64,000 nt of DNA from Phytophthora colocasiae (Eukaryota > Oomycota > Peronosporomycetes > Peronosporales > Peronosporaceae). Of this stretch, positions 20,963 through 31,878 are shown one piece after another (position 1 is the first letter of the stretch; each line of letters starts with the position of its first letter). The notes under the pieces are model-generated. The model was given only the letters and a program-made list of their open reading frames with translations, had not been told where the DNA came from and searched no databases. The DNA lies in assembly GCA_018806915.1 (NCBI GenBank), contig JAGKQI010000022.1:1-64000 (forward strand), in the 5' to 3' direction. A program made the translations under genes and the position numbers.

Positions 20963-22927
20963 CGCGACAAGAGAGAGGCTATTCGATCCTGAGATGACAA
21001 CGAGAAGAACGGACTTCTCTCTCTCTGCGGTTCTCGTGTGTCGGCTGTGTCGGTCCTACCAACGCTCGTGCACTCGCGTGGCAAATCTGAAAGTGGGCTT
21101 TGAGTCTTGACAGACCAAATCTGACTGACGGATTATGTCGCGTTGGAATGCACCGAAAGCCTCGTTCAAAGGAGAAAGGGGACGGGGTGAGACGTGAGTG
21201 CCAGGTGCTCGGCGACAGGTGCTGCCCGCAAGCGCGATTCTCGGCATGAAATCGCGCCAAGGGGGTGACAAGGGCAGGCACAACGACAACGTGCTGCGAA
21301 AACAGCTTGTAGGCACTTACACGTCTCGGGGCGGGGGCACTTGGCTCGGGACGCACTCGTCGACGGATTGTCGACCACGTCGACCGATCTCGCTTCGTAC
21401 TTTGCGCTCGAATCGTCGATGCCCAACGTCTCCGTTGTGACCTCGGTCTAGGCGGTAAGAACAGTTGATTCCGCGCCTGGTTGTCACGTCATGCCAACGA
21501 TGTGAGCGTTGGCAGCTGGGTGAAGACGATCGTCAATAGCTTTTGTTGGGCATTTGTTGTCAACTATTGAGTTTCTTGGAAACGGGTAGATAGAACTTGT
21601 AGACAAATTGTGACTTGTATCCCAAGATCCTCAAAGTTGAGCTTTTCTGACTGGAATATCTTGAAGTTGGCAGCATAGAACTCACTGAAGAAGAGTGATC
21701 ACCCGTCGTTTAAACGACTCTGAAGAAGATCAAGCTTTCCATCCCTCGTTCCGTCCCGAAAACAGCTCTCAACCAGCATCTTAAAAGTCGAAACATGGTC
21801 GATCCTTCACCTTGATTATCTCGTATCCTATCCACAGACTTTTGCATCGCGCAAACACCCCCCCCCCCCCCCCTTTGCCAGAGTTCTGTCGAACCATCCG
21901 CTAGCAGAGACCTGACAGCGACTTGCTTACACCGATCGACAGAATGCAACGACCACTTTCCCGCAGGTGCAAAGTCTGTTCGGCGCGTGTAGACTGGTTA
22001 TGTGAGAGCGAATTAATATCGATTTTGGTAAAAGATAGAGAGCAGCTGTATTTTGCACTAAAAATTGCACTAGTGACGGTTTAATGGATTCCCAGGCTGA
22101 AATGGCACGCTTTATCGTAGCCAAGCGCTCTCCTTTCGCCGTCGTAGCAGTAGCTGTTGCTCTTGCGTAGCTTTGCGTTGGCTTAGCCCCTCTATAGCTT
22201 AAAAGGACACGTCGTTTTCTTGTATTGTGTAGTGCATGCGGCGTTGTTTGGCTGGCGCGTACACCTCGTCAAGGGAGGCCTGTGTGTGGCAACCTCCTTT
22301 GCTTCCTGCAATACTGTCGCGGGTGGTGGGGGCTGCGAGGACTCCTCGTCCGCTTCCTCCATTTTATCGAGTGGCTGGTGGAGACCTCCGTTTTATCGAG
22401 TGGCTGGTGGAGTTTTATTTTAGCGATTGAACGCAGCATCGGGCAATTTGATTGGTTGATAACAAAATGTGCACACAATTTTATATCACAGGCGCCCTTT
22501 TTATATGGACGCTGCATTCTGTCGATCGGTGTATGGCGGTCGTCGGGCCGGGGTTTACGTCCAATCCGATGAGCTTCAGGCAGTCAGCAAGTACATGGTA
22601 CTGAATGCCCTCTTATCGACGGTTGGCAAGGCATTGAAGCACTCGTTCGTCGACCGACGTACTTGATTCGTGCTCGTGATCTGTTGACTTCAACATGACA
22701 CGGCTCGCCACCGAGACACATCAGGCCAGCAATTGAACGTGGCGACTGCCATGTTGCGCTGATCTACTATCCGTCGAGCCTCCCGCCCTGTGATCGCCCG
22801 GTATCTACACGACCAGGGGTTCTAGACTATCGTCCAGCTGCAACGCCTGACTCACTCTTGTTAACCAGCGAATGATGACTGCGTCCACATGGTGTCGGAC
22901 CTTCCACTTGGCGGCTATCCACTTCAA
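20963..22927. other. gene-free stretch
   Basis: About 2 kb between zinc-finger gene 1 and the Mutator-like element. It holds the 16-C run at 21858-21873 and a 29-bp imperfect tandem repeat at 22356-22413 (TTTTATCGAGTGGCTGGTGG core). Several short frames near 21000-21430 lie in the leader of the zinc-finger gene and shadow each other. I see no supported gene. Confidence 0.4.
22356..22413. repeat. 29-bp tandem repeat, two units
   Basis: Two units (22356-22384 and 22385-22413) starting CCTCC and sharing TTTTATCGAGTGGCTGGTGG, differing at about two bases. Confidence 0.7.
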
Positions 22928-22936
22928 CGCTCAGTG
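22928..22936. repeat. 9-bp target-site duplication, left
   Basis: CGCTCAGTG, identical to 26480-26488. Nine base pairs is the standard duplication length for Mutator-like elements. Confidence 0.75.
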
Positions 22937-22950
22937 GAGAGAGGGTAGGA

Positions 22951-23105
22951 TCTACAGACAAAGATTAACAAAATACAGAGCGCACGTAAAATCTACAGAG
23001 ATAGTGATAAAAATACAGAAGAATACAGACGAGATCACACAAACTACAGAAGGAGAGCACAAAATACAGAATGGGTTAGCCATCTACAGACAGCGAGGAC
23101 AAACT
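22951..23105. repeat. left terminal array of CTACAGA/ATACAGA words
   Basis: About eight short, irregularly spaced copies of (C/A)TACAGA, several preceded by AAAA or AAAAT. The reverse complement of the same words occurs at 26413-26475. Spacing is too irregular for a CRISPR array; it suits a sub-repetitive terminal inverted repeat. Confidence 0.65.
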
Positions 23106-23259
23106 ACGAATTTCCTCATAGAATATCATGTTTGAGTTACTGTAATACACAAAGCTGTACTAGTGCCAACAACAAAAATGAAAGGAAAACGTCAAGATAA
23201 ACCAGCGCAGTGGTAAAGCCCCCATTGCGTAATTCAAGACATTTGAAAAGCCGGAATGG

Positions 23260-24416
23260 CAAATATGTATTTGTTGCTCAGAACTCTTAGTCAAGCAATG
23301 CCAGAACGAGGATCGCCGCATCTGGCAGTTTCCTTCCGTTCGAGTCTCAAACTTGTTCCTTCGCTTGGGCATACGGTAGCGTATGTAGGTCCATCTCCGA
23401 CAGTACGACCCCAAACGAAAAGATGTCCGCTTTCACATCGTACCGCTCACCCAGCATCACTTCTTGGGCCATCCCCAGGGAAGTTCCCCTCCAGCCGTCA
23501 TGGTTTGGTCTTGCTTCTCTTTTGAAATGCCAAAGTCTGTCAGTTTAGCTTCCATTGCACTATTCAGCAGAATATTGCGCGATTTAAGGTCGCGATGGAT
23601 GGCTGGAGGCAGGAGTGAGTGGAGATATGTCAATGCGTGGCAAACTTGAAGTGCAATACTGGTCTTCTGGTGATCAAACCCAAACTGATGATGATTTTCC
23701 TCGTACTTGGTAAGTAGCTCTCGTAAATCACCGTTCTCCATGAATTCCAACACGACACAAATATCCGAAAGTGCAACCCAAGCCACTCCAACAAACCCGA
23801 CGATGTACTGCTCGGGAGCTTCGGTGTGCTTTACGTGCGCTTGTCGTTTGCAGCAGCAGATTCCAACACCAATGAGAAGCAGAGCGAGGACACCACCAAG
23901 AAATATGTACCAGACTTTTGAAATATGTACCAGACTTTTGACGTCTTGTTGCTTTCGGGACAGTTTCCTTCTTTTCCAGCAGACGCAGAGCCAAGACTGC
24001 CATCACCATTGAAATAATACCGCAGGAGGTTCTGTAACGCTGGAGAGAGGTGAACAACGGAAACATCATGGTGTCTAGCGAGGTGGTTCCACTGGTGGCA
24101 GCGTAGGTCAGGAACGGCGTTGTTGTAGAAACGTAGCAAAGACAAGGACTCAATTCGCCTCTTCTACCGCTGTACATTAACTCAGAACCACCGCTATACA
24201 CAGCTCTGTTCCCGCCGAATACACGCACGGATGCAGACGTTCTGTCACTCGAGTCGCCACTGCGTCCACCCGTATACCCGTCCCCAATACAATAGTAGTC
24301 CGCCCCTAGAGCTGACGCACATTTACAGCTGCGTTAGACATCACGACGCCACCGGTTTGCCGTCACATAGTACTCGCTCGAGCCGAGCGCAGGAAACGCC
24401 GCTGCTGCTTACCATC
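23260..24416 (-). pseudogene. TKL-type receptor-like kinase fragment lacking the kinase N-lobe
   Basis: In the minus frame the N-terminal part is a Ser/Gly-rich ectodomain (YTGGRSGDSSDRTSASV, then a short repeat-like region). It is followed by a hydrophobic segment GVLALLLIGVGICCC and a basic stop-transfer KRQ, i.e. a single membrane helix. Next comes IVGFVGVAWVALSDICVVLE, then HRDLKSRNILLNSAMEAKLT, DFGIS, and after a frame shift VMLGERYDVKADIFSFGVVL. The catalytic loop HRDLKSRN and DFG are intact and typical of TKL kinases. The glycine loop and the VAVK lysine region that should precede IVGFVGVAW are missing: the sequence jumps from the juxtamembrane HTEAPEQY straight into the alpha-C/beta-4 region. 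The C-lobe end is also degraded. A 20-bp tandem duplication at about 23904-23943 lies just before the membrane helix. It lies wholly within the Mutator-like element. Confidence 0.65.
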
Positions 24417-24549
24417 TATGGCGGGAAAGTTTAAATGGCAGAGAAAAAAATAAAATATAAAATCGAATTATAAAAGGTTTATTGAAGTGGTCTCCGTAAA
24501 TGAGATGTTCATTCTAAAATTTTCCTCTCAATTCAGGGATCCTTAAGGA

Positions 24550-25394
24550 CTTACTTCATAGAGCAGTGGCTATCAGGACGATACAGTCGCTGGTGTTGCC
24601 TTGAAACCCCAACTGGAATGGCTAAAACCAACAATCCAGTTGAGAATTTCAATCGCCAGCTCAAAACCAACACACTATGCGCCGTTTACTCCGATTGAAT
24701 CCGCTTTTTATTGAGTTACTTAACTGTATTGGTGCCCGACCAATTCTCGTTAAGGCGATGGCAACTTCTCCAAGAGCAGCACCTCACGTTTTACGGGACT
24801 ATCGAAAAGCAGCTCGGCGTATTCAACAATCCACACTCTCACCCACTAGCGTCTCAGAATTCCCAAGCTGCAGCTGCACCCGTAATGAACTTCCAGGAGA
24901 AATCTCCTGACAGGCGCTCCATTGCATTCATCACCAGTCTCGATCCGTCTATTACAGACCGAGCTGCAGAAACACAATCACCTGACATTTCAATACCTCA
25001 AGTATCTTCGTGGACAAGTTGTCATGATGATGATATGACAGCTAACACTGACTGCATTTATGTCTTGCAGAGGTATCGTAAAGATATCGTCGTGCCCTCA
25101 TTAGCGCTATCGACCTCAAAACTAAAAGCTGATGAGGAGGAAGACCAAAAGGATGAAGCCTTGCAGTCTGAAGAACAACCAAGAACTGGATGGATAGCTA
25201 ACTTAATTGACGAATCATATACATGTCGTACATGGTTCAAATTAGGCTGCTGCGTGCATGTTATGGCAGCGCTGGACGCTCATGGATTGCCTTACGATGG
25301 TTCACCGCCACCTCGACGGACGTATCCAAGCAAACGCCACAAGAAGAAACGTGGGCGACCTGCACAAGTGGGCCACGCTCTGAGTTTACAGTGA
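24550..25394 (+). pseudogene. MULE transposase, C-terminal part
   Basis: The frame reads YFIEQWLSGRYSRWCC, then (one shift) TNNPVENFNRQLK, which is the hallmark downstream of the MULE catalytic core in oomycete elements. After a stop near 24696 it continues LVPDQFSLRRWQLLQEQ and ends with a SWIM-like zinc finger region, SYTCRTWFKLGCCVHVMAAL, and the basic tail RHKKKRGRPAQVGHALSL. The first Cys of the SWIM CxC pair is replaced by Tyr. The catalytic DDE part is absent upstream, where kinase sequence lies instead on the other strand. This identifies the surrounding unit as Mutator-like. Confidence 0.7.
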
Positions 25395-25656
25395 ATCAGC
25401 GATACTCAGCGTCTTGCCATGTAGGCCTACAACGTATTTCAAATTATATTGGTTCATTGCATTGATCTTTGCTTCTCAACAATTTCTACTATCCTATTCT
25501 GCATCCGTCGCTTTGAGCGAACAATGGCTATCAGAGCTCCTTGAGAGTCAAAACTTGCTAGAGATGAATTGTCGTTTACGACGACATCACAGACGCTCGG
25601 CACGGAGCTGTCCACGCGGAGGTCGACGTCTTGCGCATTGACTCCGTGCACTGGCC

Positions 25657-26085
25657 TCATAGCGGTTCCATCACCTTGGCGCTGACCGACTCGTGGCCAA
25701 GGAATTCCAGTACATCTGGCATGTCGCGCGTCACTGGATGATTCAAAATGTCCATGACGATCTGGGCCAGCACCTGACACCGCTCGTCCAGCAGCTCCTG
25801 GTTGTCTGCTAGAATGAGCGTCACGAGTTCGTCGGCCGGCAGCGGCGTCAACGATTCACCCATGACCGACACCAGCGCCGAGGTGGAGCTGCTTCAACTT
25901 GCTAAAGCGTCGGCTAATGACGTACTCATAGCTGAAACCTTCTTCGAGAGGCCCACGTGGAGGCGAGAAGGTGCTGGCGTTGCTGCACTACACGTACATC
26001 CACGCGTTGATGGTCGTGTCCTGGACGACCTCGGTTCGTACGGCATACTTGAGGCTCAGGTTGAAGGAAAGGTGTAGTAGTAGTG
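25657..26085 (-). pseudogene. PX-domain protein fragment
   Basis: The minus frame begins around NLSLKYAVRTEVVQDTTI and continues FSYEYVISRRFSKLKQLH, where the RRFSKLKQLH block is the conserved phosphoinositide-binding R(R/Y)(Y/F)S-x-(F/L)-x-x-L-H of PX domains. After a one-base shift it reads LPADELVTLILADNQELLDE, RCQVLAQIVMDILNHPVTRD and MPDVLEFLGHESV, matching the PX C-terminal helices (R-x2-L-x2-hydrophobic ... FL). It ends at 25657. A stop near 25990 and the shift near 25880 break it. It lies inside the Mutator-like element and may be a captured sorting-nexin-like exon. Confidence 0.55.
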
Positions 26086-26412
26086 GTGGTGAAGCTATTG
26101 CTGCTGCTAGCTGCTACCGCCTGTGTGAAGGAGGGAGTTTTACTGTAGCGTTTGTGGTTGCTGCTGCTGCAAAGTGCTCGAAATGTGCAATGGCAGCCAA
26201 GTCGCCGCACGCGAAGATATACTCGCGTGACTGCATATTCCCCTGTGGACATGAGTCCGTCCCGACGACTTGTATCGACTGTACCGTCGAGAGAAGAGCT
26301 TCTGGTAGACGACCTGCGTGTCCAATATGACGTGTGAAGCGTAGGATATACAAAGCCCTTTAAAAACGATATTCAGCAAAATTCGTATTAGGCAGGACAA
26401 GTACTTACCGCA

Positions 26413-26475
26413 CCCCTTCTGTATTTTGTCTGCGGTTCTGTAGATTTTTCACTTCTGTCTGTAGATTTTCTGTTT
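26413..26475. repeat. right terminal array of TCTGTAG/TCTGTAT words
   Basis: Reverse-complement counterpart of 22951-23105: repeated TTCTGTATTTTG, TCTGTAGATTTT and TCTGTCTGTAG words directly inside the right target-site duplication. Confidence 0.65.
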
Positions 26476-26479
26476 TCTC

Positions 26480-26488
26480 CGCTCAGTG
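26480..26488. repeat. 9-bp target-site duplication, right
   Basis: CGCTCAGTG, identical to 22928-22936. Confidence 0.75.
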
Positions 26489-27656
26489 CTTGCTTAGTTC
26501 TCGAGCTTAGGCAGCAAATTGCTCCTGCTTTGGCAGCGACTTAGCGCTGCGCAATGTTCCACCACCCCAGCCGGCAGTACAAAGCTGTAGCATCGTCCGA
26601 CGGAATAAGGTTTCGGTGCGAGTCCAGGATGGGATACACAGGCCGTGCAGTGGTGGTGCCAAGCTGAAGTCGTTGACTCACGTCCAAACGGCCATGTGGA
26701 CTCTGATATTGTCGGCGTTCGATCGCTACGTCGATTCACTATGAACGAGTGGAAATTGGTGCACAACGTGCAAGTGGCGTCAAGGAATTTGACATCGTGT
26801 AGAGGTGGCAATGGGGATTACGTTGTTGATTCCATATCAAGGTCGTCCGTACGGCTATTCATGCTTCTTGTCGTGCCAAAGCCTCTCTTGGTGGGGTTTT
26901 GGGCGTTGGAAGGTGATTGGGATCGCTCTGCGCTCGCAATCGCTCGGTTGTAGCTGGAATTGTCATCGCGTGGTGGTGTATTGCAGTCTTCTGCCAGTCC
27001 ACTCGCTTCAGCTATCTTGACGGAGTTGCTCGACATGGACTAGCCCAGGCGATGACGCAACACTCAACGCGAAGAGAATGCTAGACACATCGCCAGATTT
27101 CTCCTTTAGCGTCGCGTTGGGCTTTGCACTCGTGTTGCACCTACAGTTCTCTGCACTGCAGGTGGTTCACATGAACGTCTTCTAGGGTCTTTCGTGCAGT
27201 GGAAGTGCATTAGTCGATCGGATTGCACATGTGCACGTACGGCGGTGCGTTTTGCTTCTTTGCTGCCGTACGACAGGCACATCAAACTTGAACGGTTGCT
27301 AATGCTGCAGCCGCTTCAACAGAACTCAATTACACAAAGAGCAACTTCTGGAAATGAAGCCCTTGCTAGAGTAAATAGAGCTTTCTGTTTTCGAAACGTT
27401 CAATGGAATGGACAATAATGAATCATTTACATGAGCTGAGGTGCTGTAACGCGGAAGTTCATGCATTTGCTGACTCATATACATGCCCTTCCATGCGTGA
27501 GTGACCATATTAGTAAACCGGGAAGATGGATATGTACCAAGTCCATTAATATTTACCTGAAGAGCAAGAAGAACCTTTACAAACATTGCATTACTTTTCT
27601 CTCTCTTTTGGTTGTACATATAACTATCTAACGTTCACACAAAGACTAGAAAACTT
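26489..27656. other. gene-poor stretch
   Basis: About 1.17 kb. Two minus-strand frames in phase order (26818-27036, starting MSSNSVKIAEASGLAEDCN, and 26494-26811) could be a short two-part gene, because the first has a plausible ATG and polar N terminus. No domain is visible, so I do not call it. Confidence 0.35.
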
Positions 27657-28331
27657 CTAGTTAGTCTGAGAATACTCCTCATAATGCGTCTGGCAGTAAT
27701 TCTGCGTGCGTTCATAGGCCGGTTTCGAGCAGTTCGGTACCTGGCAGCGTTTACCACCGCCATGAGCCCAACAGAACCCGTTCGATACTGCAATAGTATC
27801 ACAACTCTCGAACGAACACACAGTGCCACCACCATGCGACCAGCAAACGCCCTTGGACTTGGCGCGGTTGTTGCAGTCCGTCACCTTGCAGCGCACCCAT
27901 CCGCCGTGTTTCCAGCAGCGTTTGGCGTGCTTGGCACGACTTGTGCATCCTTCAACGGTGCAGTACTTGCTGCCTTTCTTGACCGGCTTAGCCGGTGATG
28001 CCACGGCCGCCGTCGTCCGGCTCACACTACGTCTCCGCTTGGCGACGGTCGGCTCGCTGATGAAGTCTCTCTTCCTGGTCTTGGACGTGTCGGAATCCGA
28101 CTCGGAGTCAGACGACGACAGGATGAAGGACAGCGCTGCCTTGTGTCTTGTACTCGTGTCCTGGTTGGCCGGTGCGCTGGAATTCTCCGAGTCTTCGTCT
28201 GCGTGCATCATGTTGATACTGGGAAGTCGGAAGGAGGGGGAAGATCTGGTAGTGAAGTTCGGGTCCTGAAAGGCTCGAAAGGGGAACAGCGGCGTCTGAT
28301 ACGTTACGAGCGACGTGTCGGGCACAACCAT
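27657..28331 (-). CDS. WRKY19-type C/H-rich finger protein 2
   Basis: An intact 224-residue frame from the ATG at 28331. Like the paralogue at 20300-20962 it has an acidic Ser-rich middle (SSSDSESDSDTSKT), a basic segment (KRRRSVSRT), then four C-x4-C-x8-C-x3-H units with nearly the same residues (GCTSRAKHAKRCWKHGG, NRAKSKGVCWSHGG, AVSNGFCWAHGG, PAYERTQNYC). The N-terminal 100 residues are much less similar than the finger region, so the finger part is under constraint or was converted. Probable nuclear protein; the role is not known. Both copies lie on the same strand on either side of the Mutator-like element. Confidence 0.85.
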   Translation of the reverse strand: MVVPDTSLVTYQTPLFPFRAFQDPNFTTRSSPSFRLPSINMMHADEDSENSSAPANQDTSTRHKAALSFILSSSDSESDSDTSKTRKRDFISEPTVAKRRRSVSRTTAAVASPAKPVKKGSKYCTVEGCTSRAKHAKRCWKHGGWVRCKVTDCNNRAKSKGVCWSHGGGTVCSFESCDTIAVSNGFCWAHGGGKRCQVPNCSKPAYERTQNYCQTHYEEYSQTN

Positions 28332-30059
28332 GAGATCGCCGTGCGAGCTGCGAGTCCGGTTCCAAAGTGATTTTCAAAAGGAGGGGGCCGGCCAGCTGAG
28401 GCGCAGACAACTGCTGTCTGGGTGGCTCAGACTATGTCACGGATTGCACCGAAAGCGAGAGTGAGAGGGGAGCTCGTTGAGCTCACTTGGTGACTCCTGG
28501 CTGACACCTGGTCCTTTTGCTTGCTCTCTGCTCGGAAAACAGCAGCCGAGGCACTTACGCGTTTGCAAGTCTTCGCAGCAGGAGACGTTGATGACGAAAT
28601 GTCGACGTCAAAGAGCTCGGAAACGTCGACGTTTTTAGCTGCTTTCGAGTTGCCAAGGTAAAGACGTTGAAGGAGCTGGTTCAGTGTTTATCAACACAGT
28701 CAAGAGCTCTTCCGTGTTGTGAATAGAGTCTGCTTTAAACCATGTCGAGATCAATCTGCAGGGTGGACATCCGTCGCCAGTTCGTGTCCAAAAGGATCCG
28801 TCGTAAAGCTTTGAACGACTTCAACGACCGCTAGTAATACATTAACGTTGGGCTAGAGAAAACGGAAGAGCTTTGCCTCTGCGTTGCTGGTGGATCGAAG
28901 AGGTCGAGTGCTCTTCCTCTGTCTCCTTCTTCTGCTTGGGATCCGTCGGCCTCGTATCATCGAGAGCTTGCCACGAACGTGTCTGCTTTTCAGCGGGCCC
29001 CATCTCTTCTTGCAGAAACTTGACAGTCGCAGACCAGTGGTTGTCGTCGCTCCGACGTAGTGATGACGGGCTGCGCTACGGGGATCAAAAGGCTGTAAGC
29101 TTTCGTTAGTGCTCAAGACTTGGAATGCTGCAGCCCTAAACTGTTCACGGATATCTAAGTAAAACCCCATCTTCCACTCCATCTTCGATCCTACCACCTA
29201 GACCTGACTCACATGGGAAGATAACGAGCAAGTGTTGACATGATGCAACCGACAAGCCTAGCGTTCGTCTTCAAATCGACCTCGCTTTGACAACACGGCA
29301 ACAACTTGGCATGGACGTAAAGAAGAGAGTGTCCTCCTTCCGTCCAACCGAAGTTGGTACCATTTCAACTGATAAATACCTTCTCTTCTTGCTTAGAAAA
29401 CAACATAAGTGGAGTGTAATGCAGCCGCTCGACCTTCCTTCTGGACGGATGGAAGGACGAAGGGGAAACGGAGACAGGGATGTGTCGTTGACTCACCACG
29501 CTGAGTCAACAACGACTGTCCATTTTAAAAGAATGATGAACACTAGCCAGTACATGTACTGTGCATATTGAGCCTTAGGTCTGGTGTGTAAATGGAATGT
29601 ACATGCAGGCATTGCCGACGGTATGATGGCATTACATGTGCCGAAGGTATTATGCTTCTGGAGGACGTCCGGTTGTACTCAAGCGAGGCCGTTCGACCCA
29701 GACAGACAGCGATCTCGGGATTGTACAGCCAGCGGGGTGAAGCTCATCAAGATCAACGTGACCTTTGCGTAGCCCCGTTTAAGCTAGCAACGTTGCCTCG
29801 CTTTGTGCCTTGAGCCTCTGTCGCACCGAGTCAGGCGTAGCGAGCGGATTCAACATGACCCTCTTCCTTCACCTGCACGGCGTCCCGTGTATCTTGAGTT
29901 TGCAGACTCAAGGCTTGACATGCTCCATGCCAAAGGATCAGCCACGCTGCTTCAGGTTCGCTGGAAGGTGACGCCGTATCACGTGCAACCGACTGAGCCT
30001 CCTGATCGCTCGATTTAGGTAGTCGCAAGCTTTTTTCGGCTTCAAACGTGTCCACTTTC
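28332..30059. other. gene-poor stretch
   Basis: About 1.7 kb. A minus-strand segment near 28853-29197 contains polar, lysine/glutamate-rich reading in two frames (for example DPKQKKETEEEHSTSS) and could be the relic of a small gene, but it has no motif. A plus-strand segment at about 29592-30018 is open in shifting frames and also unrecognised. The end is the promoter side of the membrane-protein gene. Confidence 0.35.
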
Positions 30060-31793
30060 ATGTCGGTGCCTGTGTCGCCCGCGACAGCGATTCATGCGCG
30101 GCAACCACGGCCACGTATCACGTTTGGGACGGTTTTGGCGTTCGTAGCGGTGTTCGGACGCGTTGTAGTAGCACCGATGATGCTACTGACTGTTTTTGGA
30201 CTGAGCAAGTACCTCACGTCCGGCCGGATGTTCATTGAAGCGCCCGACAGCTACTTCGCCTTCAGTGCAGAAGACGCGGTGATGGTCGGTGGGTGTACTA
30301 ATTGTCAGGTTGGCTGCCGTACCGCCGCCTTGCAAATGTCGCTCTTCGGACACAACGCGCTTATGAGCAAGCCGTTGTTCGAGAACTTGTACACGATGAG
30401 TTTAACGAACGTATCATTGAGTGTCAACGCTATCGCGTCAGTGGATACGATGGAGAAGGATGGGATGGTGTGTATGAGTGGCTTTGACGAGTGGGGGTCG
30501 CCTGTCACCAAGTTTAAAGGAGAGCCGAAGATGGTCGTCGACGTGGTGCACGTGTTAAACCTATCGGTGATGCCTCAAGTCCTGCTTGAAGTGGAAACAG
30601 CGATCGATACAGTGGTTAACTGCCGTACGGACTGGGTATTGGAAGCTCATTTGAGACTGTTTAAGTTCCCTACAGCCAAAGCTAGTGCCGATTTCTCCGC
30701 CGTTTCAGTGGCGGACTTTACGATCTTCCCTGAACGAACGGAATGCAGACCAAACATCTCCAATAGCGACATTGTAGGCTCGAAACTCGCTCTACCAACA
30801 TTCGGGTATGATCCCCTCGAAGTTGTACCGGATATCCTCACGTTATTCCCGTACAGCTTCAATAGTAGTTTACCATTTGTATCACGGACGATCCGGGCTA
30901 CAGATGAAAGCTACGACAAGGTCTTACAGCCTTTATTCCACGGATACTACGGCGGTTGTCGCGTTCGAGTGGTGAATACTACCGGCGTTTATATTGAAGA
31001 AGACTGCGTAGTCAACCAGCACTGGGTGAACTACGGACTGATGATACAAGCACCTGACGATCTCCCTGTGTGTTCAACAGGAGACGTGTGTGTACACAAC
31101 TACTACAACTCCTTATGGGAGTTCGTGACTGAAGTGGATCATAGTGCCAAGGACCGACTGACAATGGCTATCAACGTCTTTCGAAGTCGCTACGCTGATC
31201 GAGTGAAGCTCAGTCTATTGCCAGGTGTCGTTGTGGCTCAGATGCTCGCTATGGGCGTCATTAGTCTGTACCAAGTGATGTCCCACAAGCGATCAGTGCT
31301 GCTCACACAGATATGGGCGTACCGGTGTCAGAACGGCCGCATGCAGGTGTTGTACCTGATTCAGATCACGTACCACCTCGTCACGAGCTCGGATCTGTAT
31401 TATCTTGGCCTCGCCACTGGTACATTGACGTCTGAAGCTCTCACGAACTTGGCCTTTTGTTTCTTCGTCTTCTCTTACTCGTCCATTAACCTACTTAAGG
31501 CGCGATCGGGAGAACAACAGCTTGCTCGCCACTTCCGTCTCACGTGGGAGACTATGCAGGTCTTCATCTCCATCTTCACCGTACGCGAGCTGTATTCTGT
31601 GCGTCAAAGGTCTCTCGTCTTCATCTTGAGTCTCAATGGTGAACTTCTCCGTAAAACCACAGCAAGAGGAACAGCAACGTGCAACTTAAGTGATTCCTGC
31701 ATCGTGTTCAAGCACAACTTGGTTCTACTAGCCATCGTGGCGTCAATAGCTTTAGGCTGCGTTGCTGCTTCCATCTCGTATTTCACTCAGAAG

Positions 31794-31874
31794 TTTCCAA
31801 GGATACAACTCAGTCGGTTTGGGGGCAAATGGACTTCATTGTCCTCGACCAGCCTTGAGTAAGGGCGTGGTGAG
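31794..31874. repeat. 81-bp repeat B2 (outer copy)
   Basis: Identical by eye to 32027-32107. Starts TTTCCAAGGATACAACTC and ends GGGCGTGGTGAG. The upstream host frame reads 22 codons into it before a stop at 31860-31862. Confidence 0.85.
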
Positions 31875-31878
31875 GCGG

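Larger units (their letters stand above)
22937..26479. mobile_element. Mutator-like element (MULE) carrying host gene fragments
   Basis: The unit is bounded by the 9-bp direct repeat CGCTCAGTG on both sides. Its ends are related in inverted orientation. The left end starts GAGAGAGGGTAGGATCTACA, and the right end read inward starts GAGAAAACAGAAAATCTACA. Both continue as arrays of short CTACAGA / AAAATACAGA words (left about 22951-23105, right about 26413-26475). Inside are a C-terminal piece of a MULE transposase (plus strand), a receptor-kinase fragment and a PX-domain fragment (both minus strand). This fits a Mutator-like element that has taken up host sequence. The transposase is incomplete, so movement would need a partner element. 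Confidence 0.7.

Noticed and set aside
21858..21873. 16-C run as a functional element
   Set aside because: A simple homopolymer whose length is likely unreliable in this assembly; no structure around it.
22951..23105. CRISPR-like array of CTACAGA repeats
   Set aside because: Repeats are 7-10 bp, irregularly spaced, and recur inverted at 26413-26475; the setting is eukaryotic and transposon-like.
28853..29197. 114-codon minus-strand frame
   Set aside because: Basic, low-complexity C terminus and no motif; another frame of the same strand looks equally plausible, so no gene is supported.
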